This document shows positions 35,297-42,574 of a stretch of DNA of 64,000 nt, piece after piece (position 1 is the stretch's first letter; the number at the start of each line of letters is the position of its first letter). The notes below the pieces were generated by a model. The model was not told where the DNA came from. It made no database searches and saw only the letters and a list, made by a program, of their open reading frames with translations. The translations under genes were made by a program, and so were the position numbers. This stretch comes from Chryseobacterium rhizosphaerae (GTDB lineage: Bacteria > Bacteroidota > Bacteroidia > Flavobacteriales > Weeksellaceae). The stretch is taken from the NCBI RefSeq assembly GCF_003385455.1, contig NZ_QNUF01000004.1, positions 62,001 through 126,000 on the forward strand. The letters run 5' to 3'.

Positions 35297-36163
35297 ATGA
35301 GAACTCTATTGTTACCCTTATTTTTTATTATCCTTATAAATTGCAGTAAATCAAATGCTGACAAACAGGCCGTGAGTGTAGATTTAATGGAGGTAATTCC
35401 TGAAGATAAGGTTTCTTCTGCTCCACCACCACCTCCACCACCCGCTGAAATTTCAAAAGCATCTGCATTAACCTCTACCGGTATTCCCAAGAAAATAGAT
35501 ACGATTTCAAGAAAAGTGATTAAAAACGGAGACATGAGAATCCAGGTAGGAGATATTAAAAAAGCACAATCTCAGATCAATGATATCTTAAATAAGAATA
35601 AAGCTTATATTCAAAAAGAACAGTTTCAAAATACCGATACCGATGATCATCTGGACCTGACCATTCGTGTTCCCCATAAAAATTTTGATGAACTTGTTAA
35701 TTCTTTTTCAAATGGGGTGGGCTCTGTTCTTTCCAAAAACATTTCATCCAACGACGTTACTGAAGAATACACTGATATCTCCATAAAACTTGCCAACAAG
35801 AAAATATATCTTGAAAAGTACCGTGATATGCTCAAAAGTGCTGCCACCACAAAAGATATGCTGGAAATCCAGGAGAATATCCGGGAACTGGAAGATGAAA
35901 TTGATGTAGCAGAAGGAAGACTTCGTTTTATTGACGACCGGGTCAATTACAGTACTCTGGAGGTAAGTTTATATAAAGAAAAAGTAAGAAGTTCAGCGAC
36001 TTCCAAAATAGGATTTGGAAGCCGGTTCATAGACTCCCTTACAGAAGGCTGGAATGGTTTTGTAAGCTTTTTCCTTGGGATTATCTCATTGTGGCCCTAT
36101 TTCCTGCTTTTTCCATTCATTGTTTTTCTTTGGAGAAAATGGAAATCACGTAAAAATAAATAA
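35297..36163 (+). CDS. DUF4349 lipoprotein with C-terminal membrane anchor
   Basis: A 288-residue protein with a lipobox signal (LFFIILINCSKS), a run of seven prolines (about residue 48-54), and the DUF4349 domain: KVIKNGDMRIQVGDIKKAQS, LTIRVPHKNFDELV, a coiled coil (TTKDMLEIQENIRELEDEID) and RLRFIDDRVNYSTLEVSL. A C-terminal helix (LWPYFLLFPFIVFLW) with a basic tail anchors it in a membrane. A lipid anchor at one end and a helix at the other is odd and could bridge or tether. Function unknown. It ends at a strong hairpin. Confidence 0.85.
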   Translation: MRTLLLPLFFIILINCSKSNADKQAVSVDLMEVIPEDKVSSAPPPPPPPAEISKASALTSTGIPKKIDTISRKVIKNGDMRIQVGDIKKAQSQINDILNKNKAYIQKEQFQNTDTDDHLDLTIRVPHKNFDELVNSFSNGVGSVLSKNISSNDVTEEYTDISIKLANKKIYLEKYRDMLKSAATTKDMLEIQENIRELEDEIDVAEGRLRFIDDRVNYSTLEVSLYKEKVRSSATSKIGFGSRFIDSLTEGWNGFVSFFLGIISLWPYFLLFPFIVFLWRKWKSRKNK

Positions 36164-36200
36164 TAAGTTTTCATTTTATAGCACCTATAAATACAGAAAA

Positions 36201-36227
36201 AATCCGGACATCTGCGATGTCCGGATT
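36201..36227 (+). terminator. Terminator of the DUF4349 gene
   Basis: A 12-bp perfect stem AATCCGGACATC / GATGTCCGGATT with a 3-nt loop, preceded by A-rich and followed by CTTATT. Confidence 0.88.
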
Positions 36228-36613
36228 CTTATTGCACTATCACAATGTAATCATTAAAATAACTTAACTTATCTCTACATTTTTGTCATCCGCATATTCT
36301 TTAAGTTATATGATAATAGACAAGAATGATGCAAAGGATGCGTTAAGGGCTGTTAAATATTATGAGATAAAAAGATAAAAAAAACTTAATAAATTCATCC
36401 TAGGAATTATTGAGTAAAACAAGCCAATACTAATTTTTTACCGCTCTCAGATTAAATACTTAGATTTTATTAAACTCTGTTTTCATTTCAACAAACCTGC
36501 AATCTAAAATACTGACTTAAAAACACATACAGAACTCAACACTCACAGATTGAGCAGATCCCGTATTTTTTTATTGCTGAAATCAACTTTATTTACTCAA
36601 TCTCAGAGAGAAC
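36228..36613. other. AT-rich gap without a recognised gene
   Basis: 386 bp with no long frame. A 22-codon frame at 36310-36378 has a balanced-looking composition (MIIDKNDAKDALRAVKYY) but no ribosome-binding or promoter support, so it may be a remnant or chance. No RNA gene was recognised. Confidence 0.4.
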
Positions 36614-37312
36614 TTATTTTCCAAGAACAAATACTGCCGGGATCTTATGAAGTTCCGGCTTTTGTTTTTGCCAGTCTTTTATTGTTTTTGTTTTTATAAA
36701 TTCATGTTCAGGATCGTTGATATTGGCAGCGATACACAGCTTCGTGTTGGCGGGTAAGAATTTCGTTAAATCTTCAAAAAGCTGATTATTCCGGTAAGGT
36801 GTTTCCATAAAGATCTGTGAATACCCTGTTTTTTGAACCAAACTTTCCAGGTGCATAATCTGTTTCTTCTTCTCTCCTTTATCAATAGGGAGATAGCCGT
36901 GGAACGTGAATTCCTGTCCATTGAATCCGCTTGAAATCAAGGCAAGAATAATGGATGATGGTCCGGAAATAGGAATAACTCTGATATTCTTCTCGTGACA
37001 CCATTTGACAATCAGGTTCCCCGGATCAGCAATACAAGGCAGTCCGGCCTCTGAAAGCAACCCAAAATCCTGTCCTTTTAACATAAGATCCTGTGCTTCT
37101 TTAATATCAGCTCCTTCCGTGTATTTATCCAGTAAGAACAGCTTCAGATCAGCCTGTTTCTTTTCCGGAGCAAAGAATTTAATCACCTTTCTCGCTGTCT
37201 TTTCATTTTCGACGAAGAAATAGTCCGTCTGCATGATATAATCCTTCAAAACGGGCGAGAAATGGTTAATAGAGGTGTTTTCTGATAAATAAGCTGGGAG
37301 TAAAAAAAGCAT
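36614..37312 (-). CDS. RsmI-like tetrapyrrole-methylase-family SAM methyltransferase
   Basis: A 232-residue protein of the RsmI/tetrapyrrole methylase fold. The GLLSEAGLPCIADPGNLIV segment corresponds to the RsmI DAGTPGISDPG motif, and PISGPSSIILALISSGFNGQ to its PGPSA region; FHGYLPIDKGEKKK follows. RsmI 2'-O-methylates C1402 of 16S rRNA; this is a shorter, divergent form, so the target may differ. The start at 37310-37312 (MLFLLPAYLSEN) is chosen because the longer frame runs back through the upstream gene. The ATG lies 4 bp after that gene's stop, so they are co-transcribed. Confidence 0.85.
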   Translation of the reverse strand: MLFLLPAYLSENTSINHFSPVLKDYIMQTDYFFVENEKTARKVIKFFAPEKKQADLKLFLLDKYTEGADIKEAQDLMLKGQDFGLLSEAGLPCIADPGNLIVKWCHEKNIRVIPISGPSSIILALISSGFNGQEFTFHGYLPIDKGEKKKQIMHLESLVQKTGYSQIFMETPYRNNQLFEDLTKFLPANTKLCIAANINDPEHEFIKTKTIKDWQKQKPELHKIPAVFVLGK

Positions 37313-37316
37313 TGTA

Positions 37317-37817
37317 TTATTTTTTTGTTCTTTCGTTGAGTGAAGGTTGTGGGAAATATTTGGTAAGATCCATAGAGAAGGTAACGGAAGTGATTTTCCA
37401 GACGCCATTGATTTTCATTAATGTCCAGATCTCTTTTCCCCAGTTTTCCATTTTACCGTCATACCAAAAGCTGTAATCAAAATTGGCCGACGCTATGGCT
37501 CCATCTTCAATAATCTTTATATTGTCAAATTTTTCTTCAGATTTGTCATCTGAAAAACTCTTGATAAAGTCCTTATAATCATCTGCAAAGTATGCACTGG
37601 CTGTAGGACTTTTTTCCAGACGTTTTGCCTGGCTTCTTTCTTTATAAATCCCTGTCCAAAGTACGGGTTCCTGGAATAAAGATAAGTATTTAGCTTCATC
37701 CCTTGTTTTGATGCAGGTCATAAAGTCATCCATCAGTTTACGGATTTCGATTTCATCTTTGGTTTGGGCAAAAGAGAAACTGAAACTCAATAGAAATAAC
37801 AACACTAGTTTTTTCAT
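37317..37817 (-). CDS. Secreted NTF2/SnoaL-like protein
   Basis: A 166-residue protein with a signal peptide (LVLLFLLSFSFSFAQ) followed by an NTF2-like cone fold: EIRKLMDDFMTCIKTRDEAK at the start, and the closing strands WTLMKINGVWKITSVTFS. This fold serves as a binding or catalytic scaffold in many unrelated proteins, so no function is assigned. It lies 5 bp behind the phosphatase gene and 4 bp before the RsmI-like gene in a three-gene set. Confidence 0.78.
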   Translation of the reverse strand: MKKLVLLFLLSFSFSFAQTKDEIEIRKLMDDFMTCIKTRDEAKYLSLFQEPVLWTGIYKERSQAKRLEKSPTASAYFADDYKDFIKSFSDDKSEEKFDNIKIIEDGAIASANFDYSFWYDGKMENWGKEIWTLMKINGVWKITSVTFSMDLTKYFPQPSLNERTKK

Positions 37818-37822
37818 GATTA

Positions 37823-38272
37823 TTATTTTGGTATTTGTTCTTTGATGGCATTACAGCCTTTTTCCAACAATTGAAAAACGTTTTCAAAGTCTTTCATATC
37901 GCCCCAATAAGGATCCGGAACTTCTGCATTTTTATGATCTCCTGCGGCTTCTAAAAATAAGGATATTTTCTGGCGCTCGTCTTCATTTTTAGCTTTTGAG
38001 ACCACATCAGCATAAACATCGATATCCATACAGTAAATCTTATCAAAAGTCTCAAAATCAGTTCTGGTGATTGGTCTTGATCTTTGTTTAGAAATATCAA
38101 CCCCATGGTTGGCAGCTGTTTTTATCGCTCTTTTATCGGGATGCTCCCCTTCATGCATAGAAATTGTTCCTGCAGAATCTACAATAAAGCTTTTCGGAAC
38201 TTTTGTTTTCATAATTCCTTCTGCCAAAGGACTTCTGCATATATTTCCCAAACAGACCATTAGTATTTTCAT
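37823..38272 (-). CDS. Low molecular weight protein-tyrosine phosphatase
   Basis: A 149-residue cytoplasmic phosphatase. The P-loop CLGNICRS (Cys7, Arg13 as nucleophile and phosphate binder) is at the N-terminus and the general-acid aspartate is in DPYWGDMKDF near the C-terminus. Normal family length. It would remove phosphate from tyrosine or arginine residues. First gene of a set with the NTF2-like and RsmI-like genes; the dnaA gene upstream is separated by a terminator. Confidence 0.93.
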   Translation of the reverse strand: MKILMVCLGNICRSPLAEGIMKTKVPKSFIVDSAGTISMHEGEHPDKRAIKTAANHGVDISKQRSRPITRTDFETFDKIYCMDIDVYADVVSKAKNEDERQKISLFLEAAGDHKNAEVPDPYWGDMKDFENVFQLLEKGCNAIKEQIPK

Positions 38273-38323
38273 TCTGAAAAAAATTAATTATAAGACCCTT
38301 TTACTTCAGCAAAACTAAATAAA

Positions 38324-38351
38324 AAATGAAGAATAAACCTATTCTTCATTT
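38324..38351 (-). terminator. dnaA terminator
   Basis: AAATGAAGAATA / TATTCTTCATTT, a 12-bp perfect stem with an AACC loop, followed on the minus strand by TTTATTTAG. Confidence 0.85.
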
Positions 38352-38378
38352 CTATTATTTTATTTCAGTGATTATTTT

Positions 38379-39833
38379 CTACTGTTTGATTCTTTCTGTA
38401 AGGTCTTTGACGTACTTCTTTACTTCTTTGTCTATTTTTGATACATCTTTAATGGTATCACAAGCATACATTACAGTTGAATGGTCTTTTCCGCCCATTT
38501 CTTCACCAATTTTACTAAATGTAGAGTTCGTGAATTCTTTTGAGAAATACATAGCCAATTGTCTTGGAAGAGCAATTTCTCTTTTTCTTGTTTTGGATAA
38601 AAGCTGTTCTTTTTTGATTCCAAAATAGTCACATACCACTTCCTGGATGTAAGGAATATTGATGATCTTCTTCTGGTTGGCAGCAATCCTGTTGATGGTT
38701 TCTTTTAACAGCTCTAAACTTAAATCTGTTTTATAGATCGTAGAATAAGCAATTACAGAGTTGATAATACCAATAAGCTCTCTTACGTTTGTTTTTGCTT
38801 CAGAAGCAAGGAACTCAAGCATATCGTCAGGAAGAACAATTCCGTCTCTGCTCAGTTTATTCTCAATAATTCTTTTACGTGTTGTTAAATCCGGAGATTT
38901 TATTTCTGCAGAAAGTCCCCACTTGAAACGGGAAACAATCCTGTCCTGAATGTCCATAATATCTGCAGGAGCTTTATCAGAAGTAAGGATAATCTGCTTT
39001 CCATTCTGATGTAAGTGATCAAAAATGTGGAAGAAGCTGTCCTGCGTGGCTGATTTTCCTGATAAGAACTGAATATCATCGATGATCAATACATCCACCA
39101 TTTGGTAGAAGTTTGCAAATTCTGTTTGTTTATGTGCTTTAGCAGCAGAAATAAACTGCTGAATAAATTTTTCTGAAGATAAGTAAAGAACCACTTTATC
39201 CGGAAACTGGCTTTTTACTTCAAGACCTACAGCCTGCCCTAAGTGGGTTTTCCCAACACCATAACCTCCGTATAAGAATAATGGGTTGAAAGCGGTTGCT
39301 CCCGGTCTCTTTGCAATTGATCGGGCTACTGTAGCCGCAAATTTATTACTTTCTCCTTCTACATAATTATCGAAAGAAAAATCTGCCTTCAGATTAGAAT
39401 CAATATTAACTTTCTTAATTCCTGGAACTACAAAAGGATTTACAATATTGGAAGAAAATCCCTGAGGCATTGTTTCCTGTACTTTTGGGGTAGGAACGCT
39501 TTTTCCTTTCATATTCATGGTAACAGGTTTTTCCAGTCCGCTTGGTCTGTTTTCCATTACCGAATACCATAATTTCACTCCTTTTCCAATATTTTTTTTC
39601 AGGGCTGCAGAAAGAAGGGATAGGTAGTTGTCTTCTATATATTCTTTGTAAAAATCACTGGGAACAATTAATGTAAGGTTGTTGTCAGCAAGGGAAAGTG
39701 GCTGTACTTTATCAAATAACAGGTCGAAAGATTTCTCAAGCTTTTTCAAATCAGAATCATCCTCAGCTGCGTTTAAATTATCACGCATAAACTGAAGACA
39801 CCTCTGCCATATCATCATTAAATTTTCGTCCAT
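38379..39833 (-). CDS. dnaA: Chromosomal replication initiator DnaA
   Basis: A 484-residue initiator. Domain I at the N-terminus (IWQRCLQFMRDNLN), a linker, the AAA+ domain with Walker A GGYGVGKTHLGQA (about residue 184-196) and Walker B VLIIDDIQFLSGK, and the C-terminal DnaA-box-binding helix-turn-helix with GGKDHSTVMYACDTI (about 440-455). It binds DnaA boxes and opens the replication origin. No cluster of TTATCCACA-type boxes is seen in the 136 bp upstream or nearby, so oriC is probably elsewhere. Single-gene unit. Confidence 0.97.
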   Translation of the reverse strand: MDENLMMIWQRCLQFMRDNLNAAEDDSDLKKLEKSFDLLFDKVQPLSLADNNLTLIVPSDFYKEYIEDNYLSLLSAALKKNIGKGVKLWYSVMENRPSGLEKPVTMNMKGKSVPTPKVQETMPQGFSSNIVNPFVVPGIKKVNIDSNLKADFSFDNYVEGESNKFAATVARSIAKRPGATAFNPLFLYGGYGVGKTHLGQAVGLEVKSQFPDKVVLYLSSEKFIQQFISAAKAHKQTEFANFYQMVDVLIIDDIQFLSGKSATQDSFFHIFDHLHQNGKQIILTSDKAPADIMDIQDRIVSRFKWGLSAEIKSPDLTTRKRIIENKLSRDGIVLPDDMLEFLASEAKTNVRELIGIINSVIAYSTIYKTDLSLELLKETINRIAANQKKIINIPYIQEVVCDYFGIKKEQLLSKTRKREIALPRQLAMYFSKEFTNSTFSKIGEEMGGKDHSTVMYACDTIKDVSKIDKEVKKYVKDLTERIKQ

Positions 39834-39939
39834 ATTTGGGCCCCGATTAATTGTTTGTTAGTATTGTTTTTAGAAGGATGACAAAGGTCCAATATTTTCT
39901 TTTTAAAAAAAAATATTGCAGGTATTGATTATTTAAAAA

Positions 39940-39947
39940 TATATTTG
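39940..39947 (+). promoter_or_regulatory. Thioesterase -7 box that decides the start codon
   Basis: TATATTTG ends one base before an in-frame ATG at 39949. Transcription should start downstream of that ATG, so the next ATG (39970) is the more likely start. Confidence 0.55.
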
Positions 39948-39969
39948 TATGTATAATTTAACGTTAAAA

Positions 39970-40377
39970 ATGATACATACAACACACTCAATACGAGTAC
40001 GTTACGCAGAAACCGACCCTATGAAATATGTCTACTATGGCAACTATGCCGAGTATTTCGAAGTAGGGAGAGTTGAACTCTTCCGAAGCATAGGAATTTC
40101 ATACGATGAAATTGAAAACCAAGGAATTTGGCTGCCTGTTTCAGATTACAAAATTAAGTATATTCGTCCAGCTTTGTATGATCAAAAATTAGAAATCCAT
40201 ACCTACATCAAAAAAATTCCGGGAGTAAGAATTGAATTTGAGTATGAAATATACAATGAAGACTGTGTTAAGATTACTGAAGCTTCCACTACGCTCTTCT
40301 TTTTAGATGCAAAAACCAACAAGATTATAAAATGTCCTGATTTTTTGATGGAATTCATTGAAGCCAACTGGAAATAG
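39970..40377 (+). CDS. YbgC/4-hydroxybenzoyl-CoA-type acyl-CoA thioesterase
   Basis: A 135-residue hotdog-fold thioesterase. The signature is RVRYAETDPMKYVYYGNYAEYFE, shown here in its two halves YAETDPM (catalytic Asp) and YYGNYAEYFE, with the family strand IKYIRPALYDQKLEIHTY. It hydrolyses acyl-CoA thioesters; the physiological substrate is not evident. The start at 39970 (MIHTTHSIRV) is preferred to 39949 because a -7 box ends at 39947. It diverges from dnaA and precedes pheA. Confidence 0.88.
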   Translation: MIHTTHSIRVRYAETDPMKYVYYGNYAEYFEVGRVELFRSIGISYDEIENQGIWLPVSDYKIKYIRPALYDQKLEIHTYIKKIPGVRIEFEYEIYNEDCVKITEASTTLFFLDAKTNKIIKCPDFLMEFIEANWK

Positions 40378-40403
40378 ATGACAGACAGCAGGGACTAGAA
40401 TTA
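40376..40403. repeat. Degenerate 7-nt tandem repeat starting at the thioesterase stop codon
   Basis: Four 7-mers starting AG (AGATGAC, AGACAGC, AGGGACT, AGAATTA). The first overlaps the TAG stop (40375-40377). Confidence 0.45.
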
Positions 40404-40544
40404 GAGATCAGAAAAATGGCTTTTATTCAATGATTCATACGTTTAGTATTACATTTTAGGCTTTAAACCTTGAATTTTAACTCTTTTATATCTGAATTAA
40501 TTTGCACCTTTGCATTTCAGTTTAAACAAAACCTTATATAATTT

Positions 40545-41393
40545 ATGAAGATTGCATTTTTGGGACCTCATGCCAGTTTTACACAGCTTGCGGCAGCCCA
40601 GCTCTTTCCGGAAGATGAAATTTTACCTCAGGCGAGTATTTTAGATTGTTTTAATGCAGTGGAAACCGGTGAAGCTGTAAAAGCGGTAGTTCCTTTGGAA
40701 AACTCTATAGAGGGAACCGTTTCAATGACTCTGGACTATTTATATAAGACTCCGTCTATCAAAATAGAAGCAGAAGCGGTAATGCCTATTGCTCATCATC
40801 TGATGATTCATCCTGAGAACACCGTAGAAGATGTAGAAAGAATATATTCTCATCCGCAAGCTTTAGCGCAGAGTTTCCATTTTCTGGATACTCATTATAA
40901 AGGAATCACTAAACAGGATTTTTCCTCCACTGCTGCGGCTGCAAAATATGTTTCAGAAAATAAAGATCTTAAGATTGCCGCTGTTGCCAATCAGTTCGCA
41001 GCCAATTTATATGGTCTGAAAATAATCAACCGTAATATTCAGGATTTTGAACAGAATCATACACGGTTTATTATTATTTCCAAACAACAGAACCAATATC
41101 ATAGTGATCATCTTGAAATTTTAGGCGAAAAATCAGGGATGCTTATCACTCTACCTGAAGATCACGCAGGAGGATTACATCAGGTCTTATCCGTTTTTGC
41201 CTGGAGAAAAATGAACCTCAGTAAAATAGAATCCAGAACTTTGAAAACAGGATTGGGCAATTATTTCTTCTTCATTAATGTCGTAGGCCAGTGGGAAGAA
41301 ATCCTGCATGGGAATGCACTTAAAGAGCTTGAATCTATCAATGCAGAAGTAGATTTTCTGGGAAATTACAAAGAATTTCTTTTGGAAAGCTAA
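40545..41393 (+). CDS. pheA: Prephenate dehydratase
   Basis: A 282-residue monofunctional prephenate dehydratase for phenylalanine synthesis. The catalytic domain starts MKIAFLGPHASFTQLAA, has VVPLENSIEGTVS and the catalytic TRF motif in NHTRFIIIS (about residue 172-180). A C-terminal ACT domain follows with KIESRTLKTGLGNYFFFINV, the counterpart of the ESRP/GxYxFF motif that binds phenylalanine, so feedback inhibition is expected. No chorismate mutase domain is fused. CACCTTTG at about 40506 is one base from a -7 box. Confidence 0.94.
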   Translation: MKIAFLGPHASFTQLAAAQLFPEDEILPQASILDCFNAVETGEAVKAVVPLENSIEGTVSMTLDYLYKTPSIKIEAEAVMPIAHHLMIHPENTVEDVERIYSHPQALAQSFHFLDTHYKGITKQDFSSTAAAAKYVSENKDLKIAAVANQFAANLYGLKIINRNIQDFEQNHTRFIIISKQQNQYHSDHLEILGEKSGMLITLPEDHAGGLHQVLSVFAWRKMNLSKIESRTLKTGLGNYFFFINVVGQWEEILHGNALKELESINAEVDFLGNYKEFLLES

Positions 41394-41421
41394 ACTATAC
41401 ATTTTATTACAAAAAACATAA

Positions 41422-41448
41422 AAAACACTGTCATTATGGCAGTGTTTT
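41422..41448 (+). terminator. pheA terminator
   Basis: AAAACACTG / CAGTGTTTT with a 9-nt inner part that can pair further (CAT / ATG), 28 bp after the pheA stop. Confidence 0.8.
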
Positions 41449-41756
41449 CTGTTGTTAAATACATTATAACCGTTTATATATCAATAATATACAAATAAAA
41501 TTCATGAGTTTAAAACACACCAAAGAAAAAAAATACAATTCAAAACTGTAAGATATATTATATTTTTTATTAAATTTGATACAGTAAAATTTAAAGAATT
41601 CAAAACCGTAACCAAATTATGAAATACACTAAAAAATGATATAAACATATGTTTAATATATTATCAAATAATTAATATTAAACTTACGTAATCAACAACC
41701 GAAAGCAAATCACTGCTTTTACCAAAAAAATAGAAACTAATTAAAAAAATTCGATC
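41449..41756. other. AT-rich region upstream of the secreted-protein gene
   Basis: 308 bp of strongly AT-rich DNA with no frame of note. It presumably holds the promoter of the gene at 41757, but no clear TAnnTTTG box was found close to it. Confidence 0.4.
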
Positions 41757-42464
41757 ATGAAAACTAAAATTTACAGCTTACTACTAGCTTGTTCCACCCT
41801 ATCTCTATTTTCCCAGGTTGGTATTAACACAGCAACTCCCTCAGCAACATTAGACGTCAATGGAAACGCTAAACTACGTATCACCCCGGCAGCACCTTCA
41901 TTAACAGGATATCAAGTGCTGGGTCTTAACACTGCAACCTCGGAGATGACCAGCATAGACCCTCAGCTTCTTTTCGCCGGAGCCAACACCAATTCTTCTC
42001 TTTATGCTGCAAAGAAAACTGCAGGGATCAGCCTTTTGAGTCTTGGACTATTCCCTTCAGGATTCAGAGCTGTTAACTTCGTAGCAGCTGAAAGAACTAT
42101 TGGATCTGCAGCTTTATTCAATGACACAGACAACACATTTACAATCCCATCAACGGGGGTGTATGCTATAGGATTCGCTTTCCGTTATGGAACAGGATTA
42201 CAGGCTTCCATATTAGCAAACTCTCCGGGAATCGGTATTGTAAGAACAAGAGCCGGAGTAGCCACTACTATTGACAGCCGTGCATTTAGTGGTGCCAATC
42301 TTATCTTGTTAAGTTTGACAATTTCTGAAAGTTCTCTTAGCTCAGTATATTCATTCCAGGCAGGAGATAAAGTCTCATTTGGTCTTGTAGGATCCACAGC
42401 TTTGGACGTAGGTTTACTAGGATCCAGTGTTGCTTCCTTCTATATCTACAAGGTATCCAACTAG
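41757..42464 (+). CDS. Secreted protein with VGINT...TLDVNG head motif and probable C1q/TNF-like C-terminus
   Basis: A 235-residue secreted protein with a signal peptide (YSLLLACSTLSLFSQ). It has the motif VGINTATPSATLDVNGNAKL, which is very common just after the signal peptide in Bacteroidetes surface and tail-like proteins. The C-terminal 140 residues (NTFTIPSTGVYAIGFAFRYG, FQAGDKVSFGLVG, SSVASFYIYKVSN) follow the strand pattern of C1q/TNF jelly-roll domains; that fold call is an inference. No T9SS domain. It is a single-gene unit ending at a hairpin. Role unknown, perhaps surface binding. Confidence 0.7.
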   Translation: MKTKIYSLLLACSTLSLFSQVGINTATPSATLDVNGNAKLRITPAAPSLTGYQVLGLNTATSEMTSIDPQLLFAGANTNSSLYAAKKTAGISLLSLGLFPSGFRAVNFVAAERTIGSAALFNDTDNTFTIPSTGVYAIGFAFRYGTGLQASILANSPGIGIVRTRAGVATTIDSRAFSGANLILLSLTISESSLSSVYSFQAGDKVSFGLVGSTALDVGLLGSSVASFYIYKVSN

Positions 42465-42493
42465 TAAAAACATATTGTTAGTTATTTATATAG

Positions 42494-42524
42494 TTAATCC
42501 ATCACATGAATTGTGGTGGATTAA
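42494..42524 (+). terminator. Terminator of the C1q-like gene
   Basis: TTAATCCATCACA / TGTGGTGGATTAA, 13-bp stem with one wobble pair, 5-nt loop, then TTTTTG. Confidence 0.88.
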
Positions 42525-42552
42525 TTTTTGCAAGTCATTTCAAACATTTAGC

Positions 42553-42560
42553 TATATTTG
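42553..42560 (+). promoter_or_regulatory. DUF2339 gene -7 box
   Basis: TATATTTG, 14 nt upstream of the ATG. Confidence 0.65.
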
Positions 42561-42574
42561 ATAAAAACTAAGAA

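Noticed and set aside
36310..36378. 22-codon frame in the gap before the RsmI-like gene
   Set aside because: Too short to judge, no promoter or family support.
39834..39969. Possible oriC next to dnaA
   Set aside because: No cluster of TTATCCACA-like boxes or unwinding element with boxes was seen in this gap; in Bacteroidetes the origin is often not beside dnaA.
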